The notes: a model not told the origin generated them from the letters alone. Counted from the stretch's first letter, positions 7,322 through 16,251 are shown. The stretch is DNA of 35,013 nt from Verrucomicrobiota bacterium (GCA_028343615.1 JAOLZA010000027.1:1-35013); one strand, 5' to 3'. A program made the numbers and translations.

Positions 7322-8734
7322 TTACGAAATGATTTTCCGCACCACATTGCCGTGTACATCAGTAAGACGAAAGTCCCGGCCTGCGTGCCGGAAGATTAGT
7401 CTTTCGTGATCCAACCCCATTAGATTCAAAATCGTCGCGTGTAAATCGTGCACCGTCATAATGTTGTCTACAGCTTTAAACCCAAACTCATCTGTGGCGC
7501 CATACGCCATCCCACCACGCACACCACCGCCAGCCAACCACATGCTAAAGCCATGGTGATTGTGATCGCGCCCATTGATCTTCCCTGCATTCGACCCCGC
7601 CTTTGGCAGCTCCACAGTGGGCGTGCGACCAAACTCGCCTCCCCACATCACCAGAGTATCCTCCAGTAATCCACGCTGTTTTAAGTCCGTCAGCAATGCC
7701 CCAATAGCTTGATCGCATTGCTTGGCAAGACTTCGGTGGTTGACCTCAAGGTCATCGTGGTTATCCCACGGTTGGCTGTTACCATGCCAAACCTGCACGT
7801 ATCGCACGCCGCGTTCCACCAACCGTCGCGCAATAAGAATTTGCCGTGCCTGCGTGGAGTCGCCATACAATTGGCGGACGTGCTTGGGTTCACGATTGAT
7901 GTCGAAAGCATCACTAGCTTCCATCTGCATTCGGTAAGCAAGTTCAAATGAATGAATGCGCGCCTCCAACTGCGCTTCATTTTGGCGTTGCTGCGCGTGA
8001 CGTTCATTCATGCGACGCAACAAATCCAACTGCCGCCGCTGCTGCTCTAGCGTGAGGCGCGGGTTGCGAATATGTTGGATAAGATCCTCCACTTTTCGTT
8101 TCCGTGTATCGATATAAGTACCCTGATACGCGCCGGGCAAAAATGAACACTGCCAGTTTTGTGATTCCTGGATGGGGTACCCGGGACACATGGCAATAAA
8201 GCCTGGTAGATTTTGGTTTTCCGTACCCAATCCGTACGTAAGCCACGAACCCACGCTCGGCCGAGTGACGATGGATTCCCCGCAATTCATCAGCATCAGC
8301 GAAGGCTCGTGATTGGGCACTTCCGCCCGCAGACTGCGCAGCACACAAATATCATCCATGTGTTTGGCCGTGTGCGGGAAAATTTCACTCACGGGCAAAC
8401 CGCTTTGCCCATGCCGATTAAATTTGTACGGCGAAGGCAACGCCGCTCCGGTGATTCGCTCGGTGGGCAGATTGGGCGTCGGCAACATTTTCCCCGCATA
8501 CTTTACCAGCGCCGGCTTGGGATCAAAAGTATCCACGTGCGACGGCCCACCGTTCATAAACAAATGAATAATCCGCTTGGCACGCGGTCGGAAGTGAGGA
8601 GCCTTTTGGGACAAGGGGTTGTCTTGGGCCAGCACTCCACCCATCCCCAGTGCGGCGAACCCCATTCCCGCGCGCGTCAGGAAATCACGCCGAGTATAGG
8701 CGAGGTGCTCCAGATTGAAAGGATGATGCCCCAC
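7322..8734 (-). CDS. DUF1501 protein with Tat-like signal
   Basis: 470 residues from a GTG start. TRRDFLTRAGMGFAALGMGG at about 14-33 is a twin-arginine export signal. The rest matches the DUF1501 family, which is related to the alkaline-phosphatase/sulfatase fold: HLFMNGGPSHVDTFDPKP near 57, VQVWHGNSQPWDNHDD in the middle, VMWGGEFGRTP, and GRDHNHHGFSMWLAGGGV with its His-rich metal-site-like motif. The biochemical role is not established. DUF1501 genes usually sit beside DUF1549/DUF1553 genes, and here that partner is at 9489-11855 with rex in between. The start is 38 bases after the rex stop, so it probably shares the rex transcript. Confidence 0.9.
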   Translation of the reverse strand: MGHHPFNLEHLAYTRRDFLTRAGMGFAALGMGGVLAQDNPLSQKAPHFRPRAKRIIHLFMNGGPSHVDTFDPKPALVKYAGKMLPTPNLPTERITGAALPSPYKFNRHGQSGLPVSEIFPHTAKHMDDICVLRSLRAEVPNHEPSLMLMNCGESIVTRPSVGSWLTYGLGTENQNLPGFIAMCPGYPIQESQNWQCSFLPGAYQGTYIDTRKRKVEDLIQHIRNPRLTLEQQRRQLDLLRRMNERHAQQRQNEAQLEARIHSFELAYRMQMEASDAFDINREPKHVRQLYGDSTQARQILIARRLVERGVRYVQVWHGNSQPWDNHDDLEVNHRSLAKQCDQAIGALLTDLKQRGLLEDTLVMWGGEFGRTPTVELPKAGSNAGKINGRDHNHHGFSMWLAGGGVRGGMAYGATDEFGFKAVDNIMTVHDLHATILNLMGLDHERLIFRHAGRDFRLTDVHGNVVRKIIS

Positions 8735-8772
8735 GGGCTGATATTCGCGCGGATACGGAAAAAAGTCGAATC

Positions 8773-9420
8773 TTACTGCTGAATAAAGTAACTCAAGTTT
8801 TCCAACTCAATAGCCATGTTGACGTTATTCACCGTCACCTCATCAGGCACCTGCAGCACCGTGGGCGCGAAATTCATAATCCCCGTCACGCCTGCGTCCA
8901 CGAGTTCATTGACCACCTCTTGTGCTTCCTCAGGCGGCACGCAAAGGATTGCCATTCGCACGTGATTTTCAGCGACATAATGGCCCAGCTTTTCCATTGG
9001 GAAAATCGGCTGTGTCACCCGCTTATCTCGCTGGCGATCGTGTTGCACGTCAAACGCCGCAAGAACCCCAAAACCTTCCTTTTCAAAACCGCGATACGAC
9101 AACAATGCCGTCCCTAAATTACCCACACCCACCAACACGACCGGTTGCAAATGATCCGTGCCCAGCAGGTCAGCAATCATTTGAATAAGCTGCTCCACAT
9201 CATAACCTAGTCCGCGCGTTCCAAATTGCCCGAAGTATGCAAGATCCTTGCGCAACTGCGGCGATTTCACCCCAGCCGCTCCCGCCAGTGCCTCACTGCT
9301 AACAGTATGAATTCCATTTGCCAACAACCGCTGCAAACAACGCGTGTAAATCGACAATCGATACACCGTCTTGCGCGGAATCTCCGGCCGCGCATTGCGC
9401 CCATTTTTTTTGACAGCCAT
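8773..9420 (-). CDS. rex: Redox-sensing transcriptional repressor Rex
   Basis: 215 residues, normal for Rex. The N-terminal winged helix has IPRKTVYRLSIYTRCLQRL and KSPQLRKDLAYFGQFGTRGLGYDV, the family's DNA-recognition region. The Rossmann domain begins VVLVGVGNLGTALLSY (GxGxxG, about 93-108). FDVQHDR at the end of beta strand 2 holds the Asp expected for NADH preference, and ELENLSYFIQQ is the usual C-terminal helix. Known Rex proteins repress respiration and fermentation genes and leave DNA when NADH rises. I found no consensus Rex box (TTGTGAA with TTCACAA) nearby. It lies between the halves of a DUF1549/DUF1553-DUF1501 pair and has its own promoter. Confidence 0.95.
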   Translation of the reverse strand: MAVKKNGRNARPEIPRKTVYRLSIYTRCLQRLLANGIHTVSSEALAGAAGVKSPQLRKDLAYFGQFGTRGLGYDVEQLIQMIADLLGTDHLQPVVLVGVGNLGTALLSYRGFEKEGFGVLAAFDVQHDRQRDKRVTQPIFPMEKLGHYVAENHVRMAILCVPPEEAQEVVNELVDAGVTGIMNFAPTVLQVPDEVTVNNVNMAIELENLSYFIQQ

Positions 9421-9450
9421 AAGTCGTAACCCTCAACCAATCGAAACAAT

Positions 9451-9479
9451 ATTATCTCTACCGAACACCAAAAGGACAA
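9451..9479 (-). promoter_or_regulatory. Putative promoter of rex
   Basis: On the minus strand TTGTCC (9479-9474), a 17-base spacer and GATAAT (9456-9451; five of six match TATAAT) fit a sigma-70 promoter. Predicted start near 9444, giving a leader of about 24 bases. It falls in the 68-base gap after the DUF1549/DUF1553 gene, so rex and DUF1501 could be transcribed apart from the upstream genes. Confidence 0.5.
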
Positions 9480-9488
9480 GGCTAATAC

Positions 9489-11855
9489 CTAATCAACAAA
9501 GCCAAATTCGTTCGACAACAACAGCACCTGCGCCAGTTGGCCGAAAGCTTCGTTTTGTTCCTTCTCGGAGCCAGCACTGAGAAACTTTAGCGCCTCGGAA
9601 ATCTCTGCATCGGTGGCATTACGTTGAAAAACTTTTTGGTACAACACCTTTACCCGTGCCTGCCCAGATGGAGCTCGCTTGACGAGAAGCTCACGGAGCC
9701 TTTCCGACTGCGCGATCAGAAAAGGACTGTTCATCAGGAACAACGCCTGTTGCGGCACGGTGTTCTCAAAGCGTTCCGGGCAATGAGCATCGGGATTGGC
9801 AAAATCAAAGGTGCGAAATAGCGGAGGTAAATTTTGTCGATCAATAAAACCATACAACGTCCGGCGTGGCGTAGTTGGATGCTTGGCGATGTTCACGGGC
9901 CTGCCTCCTAGCGTAAGATCAAGCTGGCCACTCGCCAGCAAAATGCCATCACGCAGTACTTCAAAGGCAAGCCGTTGCCGTTTCATTTTCCACAATAGCA
10001 TATTGGCTGGATCGACGCGCAAATAGTCTGTGCGATCGCTGCCGACCTGTTGATAGGTGGCAGAAAGCAAAATGTGGCGATGCAGCTTTTTTATAGACCA
10101 CCCCTCGGCGATAAATCGCGCGGCCAACCAATCAAGCAGCAACGGATGCGAGGGCGGCTGTGCACGTAGGCCAAAGTCACTGGGAGTAGACACTAATCCA
10201 CGACCAAAATGATGCGCCCACACGCGATTCACCAATACCCGTGCGGTGAGCGGGTTTGTTGGATCCGCAATCGCCATCGCTAATTCCAACCGGCCACTGC
10301 CTTGGGCAAAGGGTTTGCGATTGGGCGAAAGATGCTCAAGAAATTGCCGAGGCACCTTCGCCCCACGATTGCCCCGATTGCCCCGCACAAAAATATTTGG
10401 CTCAACCACTCGCGGTTTGTTCAGCATCACGTGTGCGCGCGGCGGAGCACCCGGATGTGTGGCGGCGAGCTTGCCCAGATTGCTACGCATATTTTTCAAC
10501 TTATCGCGTTGCCCAAACAATAAACTGTTCCGATCTCCCTCTCCTAACGACTCCGGAACATTGGCCGGGGTACCTTTCGCGTGAAGCACCAGCCGAATGG
10601 CCTCCCAGTTGGCATCGGCCAACGCAGCAGCATTTTGATTTTTTTTACGTAACGCATTCCACTGGCGCTCCACTTCCGTAAATAAGTCGCCATAAACCTT
10701 TATCTGACCCTTACGGTCTGTCGCGCGTTTGACTAGTGGATTTCCCTCGCCTTCCAAGCCATGCCACGCGAGAAACACAGGATGTTTTTCCACTTTCCAT
10801 TTCACCAAAGCGCGCTGCCAATTGAGCGCGGAAACAATATTGAGTTTTCGTTGAATGTGTAATTGCACTGCGGCTTCCTTGTTGATATTTCCAAATTCAA
10901 CATCGTGAACCGCCTCAAGATATTCACCTGCGCGGCGGCGCAATTTCGCGCGCCCCTTGGCGTACGTGTCCTGGACAAGCTTGTCGATCGCGGCTTGTTG
11001 GCGTTGTTTTTCTTTTAAATACGTGGCGTGTTTTGACGGCAATGAACCCTTCCCAAGCAGCGGCAACTCCTTCGGCTCATGGCTGCTAGCAAACACACCG
11101 TGCAGTGAATAATAATCCGCGGTGGGAATAGGGTCGTATTTATGATCGTGACAACGCGCACACGTGACGGTGAACGCCATGAATCCGCGCGTCACCACGT
11201 CGATTCGGTCATCAATGATGTCATCCTCACGGTTGAGAAAACGACGGCCCAAAGTGAGATATCCCATTGCCGCCAAAGGAAGTTTGTTTTCGCCAAGCTC
11301 AAGGCGATCGGCGGCGATTTGCTCGATGATGAAACGGTTGTACGGAAGGTCCTCATTAAAGGCGCGCACCACATAATCGCGATAAGTGTAGGAATAAGGA
11401 TACAGCCGATCCACCCCCACTCCCACGTATCCCTTGTTGTCAGCATAACGCGCCACATCCAACCAATGACGCGCCCAACGCTCACCGTAATGCGGCGAGG
11501 CCAGAAGACGGTCGATGAGCTCTGCCCATGCGCCGGGGGAATCATCCGCGACAAAAGTTTGCACCTCCACAAAAGTAGGCGCCAAGCCGATGAGATTAAA
11601 ATAAGCTCGCCGAATCAATGTACGCCGATCCGCTCGTGGGGAAGGCGTCCAGCCGCGCGCTTCCAATCGCGCCAAGACAAAATGATCCACCGGCGTGAGC
11701 GCCCATTTCAGGTTTTTTACTTTGGGCAGCACAGTTTGTTTCACCGGCTGAAAAGCCCAGTGGTTTGCCACCTGTTCTGATGTCGACAACGGCGGTGTGG
11801 TCGCACTCTGTACTATGCCCGTTACAAAAAATAAAACTGAAAGAGAACGAATCAT
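9489..11855 (-). CDS. DUF1549/DUF1553 secreted protein with CxxCH motif
   Basis: 788 residues from ATG 11855, whose start overlaps the upstream stop as ATGA and opens a signal peptide (MIRSLSVLFFVTGIVQSA). DUF1549 occupies about 45-260: NHWAFQPV, TPVDHFVLARLEARGW, SPHYGERWARHWLDVARYAD, and CARCHDHKYDPI at about 238, which includes a heme-c-type CxxCH. DUF1553 fills the C-terminal half: NPLTARVLVNRVWAHHFG, LSATYQQ, ALFLMNSPFLI. The separate N-terminal cytochrome domain (PSC1) found in many relatives is absent. Its cytochrome partner is instead encoded immediately upstream. The family is widespread in Planctomycetota and Verrucomicrobiota. Its biochemical role is unproven; CxxCH and linkage to cytochromes suggest periplasmic electron transfer. 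Confidence 0.9.
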   Translation of the reverse strand: MIRSLSVLFFVTGIVQSATTPPLSTSEQVANHWAFQPVKQTVLPKVKNLKWALTPVDHFVLARLEARGWTPSPRADRRTLIRRAYFNLIGLAPTFVEVQTFVADDSPGAWAELIDRLLASPHYGERWARHWLDVARYADNKGYVGVGVDRLYPYSYTYRDYVVRAFNEDLPYNRFIIEQIAADRLELGENKLPLAAMGYLTLGRRFLNREDDIIDDRIDVVTRGFMAFTVTCARCHDHKYDPIPTADYYSLHGVFASSHEPKELPLLGKGSLPSKHATYLKEKQRQQAAIDKLVQDTYAKGRAKLRRRAGEYLEAVHDVEFGNINKEAAVQLHIQRKLNIVSALNWQRALVKWKVEKHPVFLAWHGLEGEGNPLVKRATDRKGQIKVYGDLFTEVERQWNALRKKNQNAAALADANWEAIRLVLHAKGTPANVPESLGEGDRNSLLFGQRDKLKNMRSNLGKLAATHPGAPPRAHVMLNKPRVVEPNIFVRGNRGNRGAKVPRQFLEHLSPNRKPFAQGSGRLELAMAIADPTNPLTARVLVNRVWAHHFGRGLVSTPSDFGLRAQPPSHPLLLDWLAARFIAEGWSIKKLHRHILLSATYQQVGSDRTDYLRVDPANMLLWKMKRQRLAFEVLRDGILLASGQLDLTLGGRPVNIAKHPTTPRRTLYGFIDRQNLPPLFRTFDFANPDAHCPERFENTVPQQALFLMNSPFLIAQSERLRELLVKRAPSGQARVKVLYQKVFQRNATDAEISEALKFLSAGSEKEQNEAFGQLAQVLLLSNEFGFVD

Positions 11856-14020
11856 TTCATTGGCTTTTGTTCGGCAATCCATTCGGCCAGCAATTGAATC
11901 CATTGGGGATCGGAGGCGGTGGTGCCAATTGGGGGCATACGACCCGGGCCGGAGCGAATGATGCGTTGAAGCATCACCGAGTGTGCGGGATCGCCCGGCG
12001 CAATGATGCGTGCTTTTTTCCCTAAACCAAAACGCGTGTGCATGGGCGCCGCATCCAACGTTTTAGTGGCATCGAGCTTTAGGTGGTGACTCAGAATCAT
12101 TTGCGAATTACCGCCTCCGGCATTCACGTGGCACGTCGCACAGTTTACCTGCCAATATGTGCGCACACGCGCGGTACGATCGGCTCTGAGGTCATACGGA
12201 TTGGCAAAACGGTTATTGGCCAATTTGTCGCTGTCGTCGTACTTTTCCGGGCGCGCGCCACTCACCAGCCCCAATTGACTGAGCATCTGAATCTGATTAG
12301 CCTCCACCTCACCGTATTTGTGAGCACGATTAAGCTGCAACTCCGTCAGGCTTAGCACATATCCAGCCGCGCGTCCGTGGCACATCATACATTCGGCTCG
12401 GCTCGGAATGCGCCAAGGCTTGCCATTGGCTAACACACGATCAGCACCTTCGCGATCGACCAGCGCGGCGTCAGTTTGCGCTTTGTTCCATTCGTAACTG
12501 TAGCCGAGCCATTCGTTGTGTTGCTTGAGCAGCACACGTGTCTCAATACGTTTTCCATCACGCGAAAGCGTCTGCATCAGCGCGGTGCCATCAGGCCCTT
12601 GCCATCCGCGATTCCCACTGAAACTCAGTTGCCCTTTTCTCGGAAGCGCAAAATGATGCGTGGCTGTTGCGCCATCAGTCCAGTGCGGCACGTTAATGGA
12701 ATAGCTCATCACGCCTGGCGCAGTTTCATATTCGGCGGTATTTACAAACAAACCCGTACCGCTGAGCCGACGCGGGAATCTTTTTGGCGTGCCAATAGCG
12801 GGGTTAGGCTTTAACCGATGAAAACCGGAATGATCGTCAATAACGAGCAAATTGCCACGTGTATCCGTAGCGAAACCGGTGATACCGAAAACCGTGTCGG
12901 CGATTTCCGCATGCCACGTAACTTTTTCACCATCGTGTTTGCCGGCCCAAATTTTTCCGGTGGAATAATCACCGTATATATAAGCGCCTACAAGCTTTGG
13001 CAATTTGTCGCCATAATATACAATGCCACCAGTGAGCGAGCGAGACTCCCGATGATGATGCTCAAAAGTAGGCTTAGTAAGCTTACCAGGGCCGAGCTTG
13101 CGCTCGAGGTAAAAGGGATGACTACCCTCATACAAACTCCAGCCATAATTCGCGCCGCGCTCCACGCGCTTCACGCTCTCCCAAAGATCCTGTCCGTTTT
13201 CGCCCACCCAAATTGCACCCGTCAGCTCATCGCACGTAAGCCGCCACGGATTGCGAAAACCCAACGCCCAAGTTTCCGGCGCGGCATTGGGTGTTTTTAG
13301 AAATGGATTATCCGACGGTATGCCGTACGGGCGCGTACCGGTAGGTCTGTCAACATCAATGCGCAACACCTTGGCCTGCAACAAATCGATACGCTGGCCA
13401 GTCAGGTTATCATCCGAATCGCTGGTGCCATCGCCTGTGGTTAGGTAAAGCATCCCGTCTTTGCCAAAAATGACGCCCCCGCCATCATGTCCGTTGGAGT
13501 TCCATTGGATGATTACCTTGCGAGAAGCGGGATCAACGCGATGCGTTTTGCGATTCATGGTCCAGCGCGACACAAGGCAATTCTTAGACCTGCTCCCCTC
13601 ACCGCGTCGCGGGCCGTTGGTGTGCAAAAACACGAACCCATTATCTAAGAATTTTGGATGGAAACAAAAACCGTAAATCAGCCGATTCGTGAGCGACAAA
13701 CTCTCAAACTGTTTGGCCACCTTGGGCGTGTCGCGAAACACCCACAATTTTGATACGGCTCCCTCCTCCTCACGATGATCCGCGTACACAAGAAACTCCT
13801 TTGAGCCCGGAAGGCGCTTCATCTCCAAAGGTTTTTTCACCGGGAGATCCGGCCAAACCATTTCCGTAATATACGGCAAAGGCGGTTCTGGAGTGCCGAC
13901 CAATTTACCCCCCTCCCATTCCAATTGCTGCATCAAGTTCGTCTGCTTCGCACCGGCGAACTGACAAGCAAGTAAGAAGAGCAACACGAAACGCATTAGG
14001 GGATTCAGACGCCGTGTCAT
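11852..14020 (-). CDS. Glucose/sorbosone dehydrogenase-like propeller fused to diheme cytochrome c
   Basis: 722 residues from ATG 14020, chosen because it opens a signal peptide (NPLMRFVLLFLLACQFAGA) without overlapping lpxB; ATG 13996 is an alternative. Residues about 45-400 match the soluble quinoprotein sugar dehydrogenase (GSDH) propeller: GFCFHPKF, NSNGHDGGGVIFGKDGMLY, WALGFRNPWRLTCD, GENGQDLWE, RGANYGWSLYEG. The C-terminal part resembles SO2930-type diheme cytochromes: SRAECMMCHGRAAGY and WQVNCATCHVNAGGG carry two CxxCH heme sites, and RMPPIG may supply a Met ligand. A sugar or alcohol could be oxidised with PQQ and electrons passed to the fused hemes (inference). The stop overlaps the next start as ATGA, so it is translationally coupled to the DUF1549/DUF1553 gene. 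Confidence 0.85.
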   Translation of the reverse strand: MTRRLNPLMRFVLLFLLACQFAGAKQTNLMQQLEWEGGKLVGTPEPPLPYITEMVWPDLPVKKPLEMKRLPGSKEFLVYADHREEEGAVSKLWVFRDTPKVAKQFESLSLTNRLIYGFCFHPKFLDNGFVFLHTNGPRRGEGSRSKNCLVSRWTMNRKTHRVDPASRKVIIQWNSNGHDGGGVIFGKDGMLYLTTGDGTSDSDDNLTGQRIDLLQAKVLRIDVDRPTGTRPYGIPSDNPFLKTPNAAPETWALGFRNPWRLTCDELTGAIWVGENGQDLWESVKRVERGANYGWSLYEGSHPFYLERKLGPGKLTKPTFEHHHRESRSLTGGIVYYGDKLPKLVGAYIYGDYSTGKIWAGKHDGEKVTWHAEIADTVFGITGFATDTRGNLLVIDDHSGFHRLKPNPAIGTPKRFPRRLSGTGLFVNTAEYETAPGVMSYSINVPHWTDGATATHHFALPRKGQLSFSGNRGWQGPDGTALMQTLSRDGKRIETRVLLKQHNEWLGYSYEWNKAQTDAALVDREGADRVLANGKPWRIPSRAECMMCHGRAAGYVLSLTELQLNRAHKYGEVEANQIQMLSQLGLVSGARPEKYDDSDKLANNRFANPYDLRADRTARVRTYWQVNCATCHVNAGGGNSQMILSHHLKLDATKTLDAAPMHTRFGLGKKARIIAPGDPAHSVMLQRIIRSGPGRMPPIGTTASDPQWIQLLAEWIAEQKPMK

Positions 14021-14042
14021 AAATCTGTCAAACCCGAAAATG

Positions 14043-15176
14043 CTAAGCCCCCCCCAATAACCGCAACACCACCTTGGCCGCACGCGGGGCGGCGCCTTTT
14101 TGACCCAAAGTTTGGGCGATTTGGTTTAGGTCGGCGCGGAGGGTTTTACGGCGACTGTTGTCATCAAGAAAACGACTAGCTTCGCGAGCAAGGTTTTGCG
14201 GGGTGGCAGCGCGTTGAATGAATTCGGGAAACACCTCGCGTTCGGCCAATACGTTTGGCATAGCGATGTGTTTGATTTTCACAAACAAGCGGCCGAGCAG
14301 ATAAGTTATCCAAGAAGTTTTATACAGCACCACGGTAGGCACACGAAACCATGCGCACTCTAGCGTGACGGTACCCGAGGAGGCAATCGCCACGTCAGCC
14401 TCCGCGAGAGCTTCATGCAGACCACCGATGCGCAGATCCCAATCTGCCACGGCAGGGGTAATGAGGCGCGCTTGCGCAGCGAGGGATTCATTGGGGAACA
14501 CGATCATTGGCTCGACACTTAACTTGCGCGCGGTCGCGGCCATTGTGGGGAGGTGTCGGCTGATTTCCGTGGCGCGACTACCGGGGAGAAGCAAGAGACG
14601 CGGTGGATCGTGCAGTTCATGTGGCTCGCGAAATTCCAAATCCGGACAGCGATCGCACAACGGATGACCGACAAACTCGACCGGAAAACCGGGCGCGCGC
14701 TTGGCATACCATTCTTTTTCAAACGGAAAAATGCTGAGCATCAAATCGACGTCGCGGGCGATTTGATGCACACGCGAAGAGTGCCACGCCCATAGTTGTG
14801 GGCTAATGTAATAAATAATACACGGCCGCCAATCGGTGTCGGCGGCTCGCTGGCGCAGGGCGCGAACGAAGCGAAGGTTGAAGCCGGGGTTGTCGATGAA
14901 AATGATGGCTTCAGGTTTGCGCTCAAAGGCAAGGTCTAGGAGTTGATCGAAAAATCCTTTGAATTTTCCGTAATTTGAAATAGCCTCCCAAATGCCGACT
15001 ACGGCGTGCTCGGTAAGATCTAGGTCAAGATCTACACCGGCGGCCTTCATCTTGGGACCGCCCGCCCCGAAAGCTTCCACTTCGCCTCCTTCTGCACGGA
15101 GCGCATCGAGCAACTCGGCAGCCAGCGTGTCGCCGCTAGTTTCGCCGGCCATAAACATAATGCGGCGGACGCTCAT
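14043..15176 (-). CDS. lpxB: Lipid-A-disaccharide synthase LpxB
   Basis: 377 residues, normal for LpxB (family GT19). Matches include FMAGETSGDTLAAEL at the N-terminus, EAFGAGGPKMKAAGV (about 35-49), EAISNYGKF, FIDNPGFNLRF, YYISPQLWAW, FPFEKEWYAKR, FVGHPLCD, LLLPGSRATEI, and ADVAIASSGTVTLECAW near 260-276. LpxB joins UDP-2,3-diacylglucosamine and lipid X to make the lipid A disaccharide at the inner membrane, so this organism probably makes an LPS-type outer membrane. The start overlaps the upstream Gfo/Idh stop as ATGA, meaning translational coupling. Other lpx genes are not in the window. Confidence 0.95.
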   Translation of the reverse strand: MSVRRIMFMAGETSGDTLAAELLDALRAEGGEVEAFGAGGPKMKAAGVDLDLDLTEHAVVGIWEAISNYGKFKGFFDQLLDLAFERKPEAIIFIDNPGFNLRFVRALRQRAADTDWRPCIIYYISPQLWAWHSSRVHQIARDVDLMLSIFPFEKEWYAKRAPGFPVEFVGHPLCDRCPDLEFREPHELHDPPRLLLLPGSRATEISRHLPTMAATARKLSVEPMIVFPNESLAAQARLITPAVADWDLRIGGLHEALAEADVAIASSGTVTLECAWFRVPTVVLYKTSWITYLLGRLFVKIKHIAMPNVLAEREVFPEFIQRAATPQNLAREASRFLDDNSRRKTLRADLNQIAQTLGQKGAAPRAAKVVLRLLGGA

Positions 15177-16198
15177 TTAGTTTCGGGTTCCTGGATTTGC
15201 CGCGTGATTTCCAACGCCACATCCAGCGCTTGTTTGGCAGATTCGCCGCTGACCTTGGGAGTCTGCTGCTCGCGCACGCATCGGGCAAAGTGCCGCAGTT
15301 CCTGTAACAACGGGTCATCTTTTTCGATGGGCACCGGCTCGCGCACGATGCGCTTGCCTCCAAACTCACTCACGATCGCGGTATCATTGGCGTGCAAAAG
15401 TTTTTTCCACAAACTGGACTCCTCTTCGCCATCGCGCGCGATGCGGTAAATGTAACCCTCTTGCTTTTGGTAATCGAGCGACACGTAACTTGTTGTTTCA
15501 CCGCCGCTGAACACGCGGATTTTTCGCATGCTTTCCGGGCTCACGCGACTGGCGGTAAGATTGGCCACGCATCCATTTTCGAACTTCAGCCGGGCATTGG
15601 CAATGTCCTCTGATTCGCTCAACACGACCACTCCAACACCATCGATCGATTGCAACGGCGAATCGACAAAGGCCAACACGATGTCTAAATCGTGAATCAT
15701 CAAATCTAAAACCACGCCAACATCAAGACTGCGTTTGGGGTACGGCGACAGACGATGGGTTTCGATAAAGCGCGGCGCGCGGGCAACATTCTGAAGATAA
15801 TCAAAAATTGGATTGAAGCGCTCAATGTGACCGACCTGCAGCACGCATTTATTTTCGCGCGCGAGCCGAACCAGCTCGGCAGCTTGCACGGTGGTATCGG
15901 TCATTGGTTTTTCCACGAGTACGTGACGACCCGCACGCAGAAGTTGCCTGGCCAAATCAAAATGCGTGGTCGTAGGTGTAACGATGTTCACCGCATCGGC
16001 CACAGTGATGGCAGTTTCTAAGGAATCAAGCACTGGCACACTGTATTGAGCAGCAATGGTTTTGGCGCGTGCGGGGTCGGCATCAAACAGCCCCACGAAT
16101 TCCACCACGCCCAAGCGGGCGAGAGCGGCATAATGTTTGGCGTGATGTTGCCCCAACGAGCCTACACCCAGCACCGCCACTTTTAATACATCCGACAC
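15173..16198 (-). CDS. Gfo/Idh/MocA oxidoreductase, possible GnnA-like UDP-sugar 3-dehydrogenase
   Basis: 341 residues from a GTG start. The Rossmann motif VAVLGVGSLGQHHAKHYAAL (about 7-26) binds NAD(P). Next come DAVNIVTPTTTHFDLA, GRHVLVEKPMTD with the family Glu-Lys-Pro, VGHIERFNP, and the C-terminal domain motif LMIHDLDIVLAF, whose His/Asp are typical active-site residues. The family is broad and the substrate cannot be read directly. Because the stop overlaps the lpxB start (ATGA), a role in lipid A sugar chemistry is likely. The closest known activity in that context is GnnA, which oxidises the 3-OH of UDP-GlcNAc before amination by GnnB. No GnnB-like aminotransferase is in the window, so this remains inference. 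Confidence 0.85.
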   Translation of the reverse strand: MSDVLKVAVLGVGSLGQHHAKHYAALARLGVVEFVGLFDADPARAKTIAAQYSVPVLDSLETAITVADAVNIVTPTTTHFDLARQLLRAGRHVLVEKPMTDTTVQAAELVRLARENKCVLQVGHIERFNPIFDYLQNVARAPRFIETHRLSPYPKRSLDVGVVLDLMIHDLDIVLAFVDSPLQSIDGVGVVVLSESEDIANARLKFENGCVANLTASRVSPESMRKIRVFSGGETTSYVSLDYQKQEGYIYRIARDGEEESSLWKKLLHANDTAIVSEFGGKRIVREPVPIEKDDPLLQELRHFARCVREQQTPKVSGESAKQALDVALEITRQIQEPETK

Positions 16199-16223
16199 AC
16201 AGGGAGATTCCTAGTTCTCGGTT

Positions 16224-16251
16224 CCTGTTTCAAGGTTAACCTTGAAACAGG
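16224..16251. repeat. Perfect 28-bp palindrome between divergent genes
   Basis: The left half CCTGTTTCAAGGTT is followed immediately by its exact reverse complement, with no spacer. It lies between the divergent Gfo/Idh (start 16198) and gpsA (start 16304) genes. Both a dimeric-regulator operator and a dispersed palindromic repeat are possible. There is no T-run directly after either arm, which argues against a simple terminator. Confidence 0.85.

Noticed and set aside
11142-11780. Plus-strand frame of about 212 codons opposite the DUF1549/DUF1553 gene
   Set aside because: It is antisense to a conserved region (including the CxxCH motif), with no domain and no start signals.
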